From the NCBI GenBank assembly GCA_018883485.1, contig VEQB01000021.1, positions 1 through 14,275 of the forward strand: a stretch of DNA of 14,275 bases, read 5' to 3'. How positions within the stretch are numbered: position 1 is the first letter of the stretch; each line of letters begins with the position of its first letter. A program made the position numbers and the translations under genes. Under the pieces are notes generated by a model. That model was not told the origin of the DNA. It worked only from the letters and a program-made list of their open reading frames with translations, and did not search any database. This DNA is from Bacteroidota bacterium (GTDB taxonomy: Bacteria; Bacteroidota; Bacteroidia; UKL13-3). This document shows, in pieces, positions 1 to 6,568 of the stretch.

Positions 1-748
1 TATTTGCAGAGCCTGCTAATCCAACCGATCCAGTTATTTGAGCAGCTACATCACTCAATACATCTCCGTACAAGTTTGGCATAACAATCACATCAAAAAT
101 CTCTGGGGTATCTGCTAGTTTTGCTGCGCCAATATCAATTATCCAATGCTCATTTTCTATATGCGGATATTCCTTCGCAATTTCATCAAACACCTGATGA
201 AATAATCCATCGGTCTGCTTCATAATATTATCTTTGGTAAAACAAGTTACCTTCTTTCTGTTTTGTTGTTGCGCATATTCAAAAGCATACCTAACAATTT
301 TTTCGCAACCAGGGCGACTAATTAGCTTTAAGCATTGAACCACTTCATCTGTCTGCTGATGCTCTATACCTGCATATAAATCTTCTTCATTTTCTCTTAC
401 AATAACCACATCCATTTTAGGATGTTTGGTACTTACAAAAGGATGTAAGCTCATACATGGTCTTACATTAGAATACAATCCTAAAAATTTACGTGTGGTT
501 ACATTTAAACTTTTGTATCCTCCACCTTGGGGAGTAGTAATGGGTGCTTTTAGAAATATTTTATTTCTTCTTATTACCTCCCAAGATTCTTCAGAAATGC
601 CTGAAGTATTTCCTGCTAGGTAGACTTTTTCGCCTACTTCAATTTCTTCAATTTCAATGGCAGCTCCTGCTGCCATAACAATCTTAAGTGTGGCGTCCAT
701 AATTTCTGGACCAATTCCGTCGCCTTTGGCTATCGTAATTTTTCTCAT
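1..748 (-). CDS. icd: Isocitrate dehydrogenase (NADP-type, isocitrate/isopropylmalate dehydrogenase family), N-terminal part
   Basis: Oxidative decarboxylation of isocitrate to 2-oxoglutarate in the TCA cycle, cytoplasmic. The frame opens with ATG at 746-748 and reads 249 codons without a stop to the window edge, so the C-terminal part is missing. Visible family marks are the N-terminal KGDGIGPEI (residues 8-16), the substrate-binding run KSLNVTTRK with Ser80, Asn82 and Arg86, NVRPC with Arg96, RENEEDLYAGIE with Arg118 and Tyr125, and near the edge NLYGDVLSDVAAQ with the acidic metal-binding residues. The sequence resembles the longer Thermus-type enzyme (about 480-500 aa) common in Bacteroidota rather than the E. 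coli type; this is from memory of the family. Coenzyme preference cannot be read here because that region lies off the edge. 3-isopropylmalate dehydrogenase is a less likely alternative given the overall match. No strong Shine-Dalgarno precedes the start. Confidence 0.9.
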   Translation of the reverse strand, partial: MRKITIAKGDGIGPEIMDATLKIVMAAGAAIEIEEIEVGEKVYLAGNTSGISEESWEVIRRNKIFLKAPITTPQGGGYKSLNVTTRKFLGLYSNVRPCMSLHPFVSTKHPKMDVVIVRENEEDLYAGIEHQQTDEVVQCLKLISRPGCEKIVRYAFEYAQQQNRKKVTCFTKDNIMKQTDGLFHQVFDEIAKEYPHIENEHWIIDIGAAKLADTPEIFDVIVMPNLYGDVLSDVAAQITGSVGLAGSAN

Positions 749-835
749 TGGGTATAAATTAATTTCGACACAAATATTGTCTTTTTTTTCATAAATATTG
801 TTTTATAATTATCAGGAATGGCATTATAATATATT

Positions 836-1028
836 ATGAATTACACCCTAAATCAATTTGAAACCCCCCTAACCGAAGTTATAGGTAAAAAAATTATTAT
901 TGATTTTGGGGGGGAGATTGCTGAGGCTGAAGAAAATATACTCAACCAAGTGCAAGCCCTTTAATTATTTAAGAGCACATAAAGCTCAAATTATACAAGA
1001 AAAATTTAGTTGGTACTTAGATTGTTAA
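836..1028 (+). pseudogene. Small unknown gene interrupted by a frameshift, or +1 recoded, at CTT TAA
   Basis: An ATG at 836-838 opens a 42-codon frame ending in TAA at 962-964 (starts MNYTLNQFETP, contains IIIDFGGEIAEAEENIL). The +1 frame, entered at AAT 963-965, continues for 21 more sense codons (NYLRAHKAQIIQEKFSWYLDC) to TAA at 1026-1028. The composition stays protein-like across the switch, so the two pieces probably belong to one product of about 63 residues. The junction is CTT TAA, the same kind of slippery codon plus stop as the CUU UGA site of the RF2 gene, but no Shine-Dalgarno-like element sits just upstream. One extra C in the CCC run at 957-959, as a mutation or a sequencing error, explains it equally well. 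The 3' end overlaps the converging SET gene by 23 bp. I do not recognise the family. Upstream there is only a poor ribosome-binding sequence. Function unknown; this could also be a decayed 5' fragment of a longer gene. Confidence 0.4.
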
Positions 1029-1458
1029 GCAAAGTTCTAGAAGCTTGCCAATAACTTTTTCCGTAATTGCAAAAAATCTCCTCTCCACTCTTAATTTTTC
1101 GCGTTGCTTGTAAACAAACGCGGTTTTTCTCATCCAGCATTATCTTGGCATTATTTTTAAAGTTTGAACCTACTAAACCTACGGCATCATTGGCATATTT
1201 TGCAAAACAACTTGTCTTCTTTGAATCAAAAATACTGCCATCAAGCATACTGATAAAATAGTTGTTCTTTCCTTTTTTAGCTCTCTTGTTGGCCTCTATA
1301 TCTGTTAAGACTTCGCCTTTAAAAACAGCTATAATTTCATTTTTATAAATGGTAATTGCAGTAAATAATCCCTTTCCAGCATGGGGTATTTGAGAAGTTT
1401 GCTTAAATAAGTAATCTACTTCATTTGCTTCAATGCTGTTTTCTTCCATAGTTTTCAA
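1006..1458 (-). CDS. Stand-alone SET-domain protein (putative protein-lysine methyltransferase)
   Basis: 150 aa, essentially a bare SET fold with no DNA-binding or pre-SET region. The order of motifs is right: AGKGLF at 27-32 (the GxG S-adenosylmethionine loop), a central CFAKYANDA at 84-92 followed by SNFKNNAKI at 98-106, and the C-terminal GEEIFCNYGKSYW at 125-137, where Tyr132 is the expected catalytic tyrosine. In eukaryotic enzymes the central motif reads RFxNHSCxPN; here it is degenerate, with Tyr-Ala-Asn at 88-90. Small bacterial SET proteins with such variants are known; their substrates mostly are not. Two nearby Met codons (residues 1 and 4) are possible starts. It diverges from aroQ with 90 bp between starts. 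A methyltransferase acting on a cytoplasmic or DNA-associated protein is inference. Confidence 0.8.
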   Translation of the reverse strand: MKTMEENSIEANEVDYLFKQTSQIPHAGKGLFTAITIYKNEIIAVFKGEVLTDIEANKRAKKGKNNYFISMLDGSIFDSKKTSCFAKYANDAVGLVGSNFKNNAKIMLDEKNRVCLQATRKIKSGEEIFCNYGKSYWQASRTLLNNLSTN

Positions 1459-1498
1459 AGATGTGGTTTCAAGTCAATCATTTCAAATTAAGTTATCT

Positions 1499-1506
1499 TA
1501 TATTTG
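1499..1506 (+). promoter_or_regulatory. Predicted Bacteroidota -7 element for aroQ
   Basis: TATATTTG matches the Bacteroidota -7 consensus TAnnTTTG at all fixed positions and lies 42 bp before the aroQ ATG, giving a leader of roughly 38 nt. No TTG was found at the usual 19-21 bp upstream, so only half of the promoter is supported. Confidence 0.45.
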
Positions 1507-1548
1507 AATTTTAACAATTTGTAAGTACAGCTTATAGTTTTTTAAGGT

Positions 1549-1971
1549 ATGAAAATAAGAATTATCAATGGCCCCAATCTAAATCTTCTTGGCAAGCGTG
1601 AACCTGAGATATATGGCTCGCAAGGGTTTGAGGAGTATTTGCCAACCCTAAAAGCAAATTTTCCTAACCTTGAAATAGACTATTTTCAAAGTAATATAGA
1701 AGGTGAAATTATTAATTCCATTCAAGAAGCTGGTTTTACTTATGATGGCATTATTCTTAATGCAGGTGCTTATACGCATACCTCAGTTGCAATTGGAGAT
1801 GCCGTTGCGGCTATTTCTACTCCTGTAATTGAAGTGCATATTTCCAATGTTTTTGCACGAGAACCTTTTCGTCACCATTCTTTTATTGCCCCACATGCCA
1901 AAGGTGTTTTAGCAGGTTTTGGCTTAAAAGGGTATCAACTTGCTATTCAATTGTTGCATGAATCAAAATAA
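1549..1971 (+). CDS. aroQ: 3-dehydroquinate dehydratase, type II
   Basis: Third step of the shikimate pathway: dehydration of 3-dehydroquinate to 3-dehydroshikimate, in the cytoplasm as a dodecamer of small subunits. At 140 aa it has the normal type II length. The conserved residues are all visible: NGPNLNLLGKREPEIYG at the N-terminus with Asn12, Arg17 and catalytic Tyr22 on the lid loop, LNAGAYTHTS at 70-79 with Asn71 and His77, EVHISN at 95-100 with Glu95 and His97, and REPFRHHS at 104-111 with Arg108. The ATG follows a weak AAGG, as is normal for this phylum. The gene appears monocistronic: a -7 element lies upstream, a hairpin follows, and its neighbours run the other way. Confidence 0.97.
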   Translation: MKIRIINGPNLNLLGKREPEIYGSQGFEEYLPTLKANFPNLEIDYFQSNIEGEIINSIQEAGFTYDGIILNAGAYTHTSVAIGDAVAAISTPVIEVHISNVFAREPFRHHSFIAPHAKGVLAGFGLKGYQLAIQLLHESK

Positions 1972-1980
1972 TTTTACCAG

Positions 1981-2003
1981 CGCGAAGGTTTTAAACCCAC
2001 GCG
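1981..2003. terminator. Bidirectional terminator-like hairpin between aroQ and the glycosyltransferase gene
   Basis: The sequence is symmetric about base 1992: CGCG, two mismatches, GGTTT, T, AAACC, two mismatches, CGCG. It begins 9 nt after the aroQ stop and lies 24 nt beyond the stop of the opposing gene, and it is followed by T-rich DNA on both strands although not by a clean T tract. It would serve both converging transcripts. Confidence 0.5.
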
Positions 2004-2027
2004 ATATCATTTTATTAAAAAATTAAA

Positions 2028-3047
2028 TTAGAGCTCCGAAAACTTCTGTTTTTTTCCTATAAAATGTTTCCAAATAAAACTGCCTTGGTAAACGCCATGT
2101 AATTGCGACCAAGGTTTTTTTTCCAAACCATTGTTTCTTAGCGTAAGCCATTTTTTGGGTTGAAAGAAGAAGTTACTGTGGGCTCTATGTATAGCCCAAC
2201 TATTTTTGTATTCTCCTTTCATTATGAAAAATATAGAGCTTAGTAAATCTAAAAAGGACCTATATGGAATGAACCAAATTAAGGTACTTGCTGGTAAATT
2301 TTTAAATAACATTACCAGCGAGTTTCTAAGGTTAAGATATGTTTTTTGTGGATTTCCTTTTTGCAAAGTACTTCCACCTAAATGATACACATGGCTAGTT
2401 GCGCAAAACCAGTTTTGGTAACCAACTTGTTGAATTCTCCAGCACAAATCAATTTCTTCCATGTGGGCAAAAAAACTCTCGTCAAGCCCTCCTGCTTTGT
2501 AATAGGCTTCACGTTTTATAAATAGGCAAGCCCCACTGGCCCAGAAAATTTCGCAATTATCATTGTATTGTCCTTGGTCTGCTTCAAGGGTTTCAAACAA
2601 TCTTCCTCTACAAGCTACATAGCCAAGTTTGTCTATAAAGCCCCCAGCTGCTCCTGCATATTCAAAATGATTTTTAGAAGTATATTGTAACAGTTTAGGT
2701 TGAGCTGCACCAATCAAAGGATTTGCATCCATCATGGCAATAACCGGTTCTAGCCATGAGGCTGGCACCTCTACATCATTGTTAAGTAATACAAAATAAT
2801 CGGCAGTAAGTTGCTGTAATGCTTTGTTATAGCCTCCAGCATAACCATAGTTTTTATCTAATTGTAAAATGGTTATTTGAGGATAATTGTGTTTAAGCCA
2901 ATCTACAGAGTCGTCACTTGATGCATTATCTGCTACAACTATTTCTAAATTAGGATAAGTAGAAGCCATCACGCTTGGAAGAAATTGTGCTAACAATTCT
3001 CTTTTGTTCCAATGAATAATAACAACTGCTACTTTGGGTTTGGCCAT
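2028..3047 (-). CDS. Glycosyltransferase family 2
   Basis: 339 aa, GT-A fold transferase that moves a sugar from a nucleotide sugar to a glycan or lipid-linked acceptor at the cytoplasmic face of the membrane. VAVVIIHWNK at 6-15 opens the nucleotide-binding region, VVADNASSDDS at 37-47 carries the nucleotide-contacting Asp40, LLNNDVEVP at 87-95 is the metal-binding DxD-like motif (Asp91, Glu93), and HMEEIDLCWR at 195-204 holds the acidic catalytic-base region seen in rhamnosyltransferase/WcaE-like enzymes. A hydrophobic stretch around 252-276 could be membrane-associated. Donor and acceptor cannot be read from sequence. It is the last gene of the murB operon, 3 nt after the 122-aa gene, so a role in envelope glycan synthesis is plausible but inferred. 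Confidence 0.92.
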   Translation of the reverse strand: MAKPKVAVVIIHWNKRELLAQFLPSVMASTYPNLEIVVADNASSDDSVDWLKHNYPQITILQLDKNYGYAGGYNKALQQLTADYFVLLNNDVEVPASWLEPVIAMMDANPLIGAAQPKLLQYTSKNHFEYAGAAGGFIDKLGYVACRGRLFETLEADQGQYNDNCEIFWASGACLFIKREAYYKAGGLDESFFAHMEEIDLCWRIQQVGYQNWFCATSHVYHLGGSTLQKGNPQKTYLNLRNSLVMLFKNLPASTLIWFIPYRSFLDLLSSIFFIMKGEYKNSWAIHRAHSNFFFQPKKWLTLRNNGLEKKPWSQLHGVYQGSFIWKHFIGKKQKFSEL

Positions 3048-3050
3048 TGC

Positions 3051-3419
3051 TTAAGCTTGCTTTAAATAAGGAACATAAATAAAATGAGCACCTGCGGCCG
3101 TTATTAGCAAAATACACATTTGCTCTTTAGGGTTTTTAAAATTGTGAATGAATTCTTGTTCTCTTTCTTGTAACACTAGTTTTTTTTCTACCAATTCTTC
3201 CAAGGTACTTGCATGTATGCTAAAGTCGCGCGCATAATCTTCGCGCAATAAAATGGGTTCACCTAATTTTACTTGGTGCTGGTGTGCCACAAAAACAGGA
3301 TATTTTGTAAACCCTTCTTTCACCATGTCGAGGGCAACTTCTTTAATCATAGGACTATAAAACTTTAAGTCTTCCCTTAGCAGTTCTAGTAACTTTTGTA
3401 GCGCGGTTGAATTTTCCAT
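3051..3419 (-). CDS. Hypothetical protein, 122 aa
   Basis: I do not recognise a named family. The protein has no signal peptide or clear membrane segment. Its N-terminal half is rich in charged helical sequence, the middle (about 40-60) has a likely beta stretch (YPVFVAHQHQVKLGEPILL), a second charged helix follows around 70-95 (TLEELVEKKLVLQEREQEF), and a C-terminal hydrophobic strand (CILLITAAGAHFIYVPY) ends the protein. The ATG shares its A with the stop of rlmD (TAATG), so it is probably translationally coupled, and the glycosyltransferase gene follows 3 nt later. It reads as a small soluble cytoplasmic protein, real by position and composition; function unknown. Confidence 0.8.
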   Translation of the reverse strand: MENSTALQKLLELLREDLKFYSPMIKEVALDMVKEGFTKYPVFVAHQHQVKLGEPILLREDYARDFSIHASTLEELVEKKLVLQEREQEFIHNFKNPKEQMCILLITAAGAHFIYVPYLKQA

Positions 3420-4828
3420 TATTTCAATTCTAATAAAGCAATATTTTCTACGTGGTGTGTATGCGGAAACATATCTACTGCTTGCACCTTACTTACTTTA
3501 TATACTTCCATCATAAGGGCAATATCTCTGGCTTGGGTAGCAGGGTTGCAGCTTACATATACAATTCTTTTTGGACGTAAATCTAGCAATTGTTTAATTA
3601 CATCTTCATGCATTCCAGCTCTTGGCGGATCTGTAATAACTACATCTGGTAAGCCGTTTTCTTCGGCAAATTGTTTGCTTAATAAATCCTTCATGTCACC
3701 TGCATAAAATGCGGTATGGTTAAAGCCGTTTAATAGTGCATTTTTTTTAGCATCTTCTATAGCTTGGGGTACATACTCAATGCCTACAACCTTCTTTGCT
3801 TGCTTGGCCACAAATAGGGCGATGGTTCCAACACCAGTGTAAAGGTCGTAAACTAATTCTTGGCCAGTTAAGGCTGCCATCTCTCGCGCTGCATTGTAAA
3901 GCGTTAAGGTTTGTTGGGTATTTGTTTGAAAAAATGATTTTGCACCTATTTTAAATTGTATGCCTTCTAGTTCTTCTACCAAGTGGTCATTACCTGCATA
4001 TATTTCAATATCTAAATCATGGAAGGTATCATTTAACTTAGTGTTTATAACATAAAGAAGCGAAGTTATTTGAGGGAAATTTTGATGAATGTGCTGTAAT
4101 AATGCTTCACGTTTTAATGCATCATCATGTCCAAAACTAACTAATAGCATCCATTCACCTTTGCTGTTATTGCGCAACATAAGGTTGCGCATAAGTCCAG
4201 ATTGGCCATAGAGATTAAAGTAATCATAGTCGTTGGCTTTGCAAAAGGCACCAATGCTATTTCTAATCTCATTATTTAAATGCGGCATTAGGTAGCAAGT
4301 TTCAAGTTCAAATACTTTGTCAAACCTGCCGGGTATATGGTAACCCAAGCCTGCGTTGTCAGCTTTACTTAAGGTGCCCATTTGGTCTTTATTGCTTAGC
4401 CATTTTCTATCGGTAAAACTAAATTCTACTTTGTTTCTGTATTCTTTGGTTTGAACCGAACCTAATATAGGTTGAATAGGAGGGAAGGGAAACTTTCCTA
4501 ATCTTTCAAAAGCATCTTGCACTTGTTGTTGCTTGTATTTAAGCTGCGCTGGATAGCTCATTTGCTGCCATTTACATCCGCCACAGGTGCCAAAATGCTT
4601 ACAAAAAGTTTCTACTCTATCTTCAGAAGGTGTAACAATATCTGTTATACGTGCAAACTCAAAGCGCTTTTTTATTTGATATACTTGTGCATTTACAATA
4701 TCTCCTGGTACGGCAAAATCTACCATTACCACTTTGCCTTCTTGGCGCGCAATACATTTACCTTCGCTGCCAGCATTCTCAATATTTAGAGCTGGGTAAT
4801 GGTTAAAAACTTTTTTCTTTTTCGACAT
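3419..4828 (-). CDS. rlmD: 23S rRNA (uracil-5-)-methyltransferase, RlmD/RumA family
   Basis: S-adenosylmethionine-dependent C5 methylation of a uridine in 23S rRNA, cytoplasmic. 469 aa. An N-terminal TRAM-like RNA-binding region (about 10-65) is followed by a 4Fe-4S site: Cys76, Cys82 and Cys85 in CKHFGTCGGCKWQ, with Cys178 in ETCYL as the likely fourth ligand. The methyltransferase domain shows FQTN, the SAM motif DLYTGVGTIALF, DPPRAGMHEDV, the nucleophile Cys427 in YVSCNPATQ and the base Glu461 in HHVENIALL. The family includes RlmD (U1939) and relatives such as RlmCD and TrmA; the target base cannot be fixed from sequence alone. The start lies 1 nt after the murB stop and the stop overlaps the next start, so this is a tight operon. 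Confidence 0.9.
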   Translation of the reverse strand: MSKKKKVFNHYPALNIENAGSEGKCIARQEGKVVMVDFAVPGDIVNAQVYQIKKRFEFARITDIVTPSEDRVETFCKHFGTCGGCKWQQMSYPAQLKYKQQQVQDAFERLGKFPFPPIQPILGSVQTKEYRNKVEFSFTDRKWLSNKDQMGTLSKADNAGLGYHIPGRFDKVFELETCYLMPHLNNEIRNSIGAFCKANDYDYFNLYGQSGLMRNLMLRNNSKGEWMLLVSFGHDDALKREALLQHIHQNFPQITSLLYVINTKLNDTFHDLDIEIYAGNDHLVEELEGIQFKIGAKSFFQTNTQQTLTLYNAAREMAALTGQELVYDLYTGVGTIALFVAKQAKKVVGIEYVPQAIEDAKKNALLNGFNHTAFYAGDMKDLLSKQFAEENGLPDVVITDPPRAGMHEDVIKQLLDLRPKRIVYVSCNPATQARDIALMMEVYKVSKVQAVDMFPHTHHVENIALLELK

Positions 4829-4829
4829 A

Positions 4830-5846
4830 TTAAATGATATTCACTTCTGGTATAATGTGGATACCAAATTTATCTTTTACAGATTTTTGAATTTCTAAGG
4901 CTAAGCCAAAAATTTCATTTCCTGTTGCATTTCCATAATTTACTAAAACTAAAGCTTGGTCTTTGTGTGCGCCTGTATTCCCTACATGCTTCCCTTTCCA
5001 ACCGCATTGCTCTATAAGCCAGCCTGCGGGCACTTTTACTTGCTTTGAAGAAGTTGGGTATCCTGGAATTGCCGGGTAGCTGTTCTTAAGTTGCGCATAA
5101 ATAGATGAATCAATTTCTGGGTTTTTAAAAAAACTTCCGGAGTTACCAAGTACCTTTGGGTCGGGTAATTTACTGCTTCTTATGGCAATTACAGCATCAC
5201 TAATATCTTTAAGACTTGGAGTGTCAATCCCTTTTTCTTGAAGCACGTCTTTTATGGCACCATAGCTAATATTTAATTGTGGTTTTTTTGAAAGCTTATA
5301 GGTAACAGAAGTAATAATATACTTTCCTTTCGCCTCATTTTTGAATATACTTTCTCGGTAGCCAAATTTACATTCAGCATTATTAAAACTAGTTATAATA
5401 CCTGTACTAATTTCTACCGCCTGCACCTCCTCAATAACATCCTTAACCTCTACACCATAAGCGCCAATATTTTGCATGGGAGCTGCTCCAATGCATCCTG
5501 GGATTAAGGATAAATTTTCTATGCCTCCGTATCCTTTTTCAACACAATAAAGTACAAATTCATGCCAATTTTCGCCACTGTTTGCCTTTAAATAAATATG
5601 CTCTTCTGTTTCATTTACCCTTTCAATACCTTTTAGGTTCATTTTTACAACCATACCATCAAAGTCCTTAGTAAGTAAAATATTACTACCTCCTCCAAGC
5701 ACTAATATCTCTCTTTGGCCAAGGTTAAAGGTAATGCATAACACCTGAACTTCTTCTACCGTAGTGCATTCTACAAATTGAGCCGCTTTGGCTTCAAGGC
5801 CAAATGTATTGTATGGCTTAAGCGATATGTTTTGGTAAATTACCAT
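4830..5846 (-). CDS. murB: UDP-N-acetylenolpyruvoylglucosamine reductase, type I
   Basis: Second committed step of peptidoglycan precursor synthesis: NADPH-dependent reduction of UDP-GlcNAc-enolpyruvate to UDP-MurNAc, using FAD, in the cytoplasm. 338 aa, the usual size of the E. coli-like type I form. Seen are NTFGL at 13-17, the FAD-binding VLGGGSNILL at 49-58, SLIPGCIGAAPMQNIGAYG at 113-131, FGYRESIFK with catalytic Arg164, GNSGSFFKNP with proton donor Ser238, the type I insertion region with PAGWLIEQCGWKGK, and the C-terminal IPEVNII with catalytic Glu334. It is first in a four-gene operon. No good -7 element was found upstream; a hairpin ends 5 nt before the start codon. Confidence 0.97.
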   Translation of the reverse strand: MVIYQNISLKPYNTFGLEAKAAQFVECTTVEEVQVLCITFNLGQREILVLGGGSNILLTKDFDGMVVKMNLKGIERVNETEEHIYLKANSGENWHEFVLYCVEKGYGGIENLSLIPGCIGAAPMQNIGAYGVEVKDVIEEVQAVEISTGIITSFNNAECKFGYRESIFKNEAKGKYIITSVTYKLSKKPQLNISYGAIKDVLQEKGIDTPSLKDISDAVIAIRSSKLPDPKVLGNSGSFFKNPEIDSSIYAQLKNSYPAIPGYPTSSKQVKVPAGWLIEQCGWKGKHVGNTGAHKDQALVLVNYGNATGNEIFGLALEIQKSVKDKFGIHIIPEVNII

Positions 5847-5851
5847 TATAG

Positions 5852-5874
5852 GGCAGCAAGTAAATAAAACTGCC
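5852..5874 (-). repeat. Inverted repeat just upstream of murB
   Basis: GGCAG and CTGCC arms with a 13-nt AT-rich loop. On the murB transcript the 3' arm ends 5 nt before the ATG, so the hairpin would sit where a ribosome binds. It is not followed by a T tract, so it is a poor terminator for the upstream beta-barrel gene. A five-base stem may be chance. Confidence 0.25.
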
Positions 5875-5915
5875 TCTAATATGATAATGGTTTATGAAAA
5901 AAATGAGTTTTTATT

Positions 5916-6536
5916 TTATAATAGGTCAAATAACTTAAAACCAACTTGAATGCTAATCATGCTAGACCGCATATTTGGAGAGATTCCATTGTAAACAAAT
6001 GGCGCACCCATGCTTCCAATATTTGCATCCCATTTAAGGTCGGCTCTAATTCTTGCTAAGTCTGCCCCAATTCCTAGCTGCATACCAGTGGTGCTAGATT
6101 TTAAGTCACTTTTTACAAATAGCGGATTGTTTGTTGGGATTTCTGTGGTTTGTTTGGTTACAAATTGGAAGTTTGGTCCGCCATAAAAACGGGCAATCTT
6201 TAATACTTTAAAGCCAAACATAATTGGAACTTCAAAATAGTTCACCTTATTTAAAAATACGCTTTTAGTGCCAGCATTGTCAACTGTAAAGTTACTTGCT
6301 CTGGTGTTCATCATTAATTCTGGTTGCACATAAAACCCAATAACAGGTATTTTAACTCTGCCGTAAACGCCAAAATTATAGGTATTGTTCGATTCGGTTG
6401 TCATAGAAACCGATTTGGTATCATCAAGCATAAGCGTGCAACCACTTAAACCTGCTTTAACACCCAATTCTAAAATTTGAGCATACGTAACTTGTGCTGT
6501 TAATAGGGCAACAAGATAAATTACTATTTTTTTCAT
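5916..6536 (-). CDS. PorT-like outer-membrane beta-barrel protein
   Basis: 206 aa with a clear signal peptide (MKKIVIYLVALLTAQ followed by VTYA, cut before Gln20). The mature part is built of alternating amphipathic strands typical of small eight-strand barrels: LELGVKAGLSG, NFGVYGRVKIPVIGFYVQPE, VNYFEVPIMFGFK, ARFYGGPNFQFV, GMQLGIGADLARIRADLKW, SSMISIQVGFKLF. The YVQPE and NYFEVPIMFGFK features are those of the PorT/OMP_b-brl_2 group common in Bacteroidota; most members have no known function. It starts 32 nt after the M49 peptidase stop on the same strand with no recognisable promoter between, so the two may share a transcript. A structural or transport role in the outer membrane is inference. 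Confidence 0.85.
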   Translation of the reverse strand: MKKIVIYLVALLTAQVTYAQILELGVKAGLSGCTLMLDDTKSVSMTTESNNTYNFGVYGRVKIPVIGFYVQPELMMNTRASNFTVDNAGTKSVFLNKVNYFEVPIMFGFKVLKIARFYGGPNFQFVTKQTTEIPTNNPLFVKSDLKSSTTGMQLGIGADLARIRADLKWDANIGSMGAPFVYNGISPNMRSSMISIQVGFKLFDLL

Positions 6537-6568
6537 GTTATATATTTTTAAGATTGTGTTTTAAGATA

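Noticed and set aside
771..778. Minus-strand AATATTTG as the icd promoter
   Set aside because: Seven of eight match TAnnTTTG, but the first T is missing and no TTG lies at the right distance.
825..830. TATAAT as a sigma70 -10 box for the small gene
   Set aside because: It is only 5 nt from the ATG, has no matching -35, and Bacteroidota primary promoters use a different consensus; AT-rich chance match.
862..914. C6 and G7 runs as a hairpin or phase-variation tract
   Set aside because: The arms pair only through C:G with no flanking complementarity, and the G run reads in frame in the small gene without another sign of switching.
1484..1491. Minus-strand TTAATTTG as the promoter of the SET gene
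   Set aside because: One mismatch in the -7 element and no upstream TTG at 19-21 bp; too weak to list.
4517..4789. 90-codon plus-strand frame
   Set aside because: It is antisense to the well-supported rlmD gene, and its protein lacks family features; a shadow frame.
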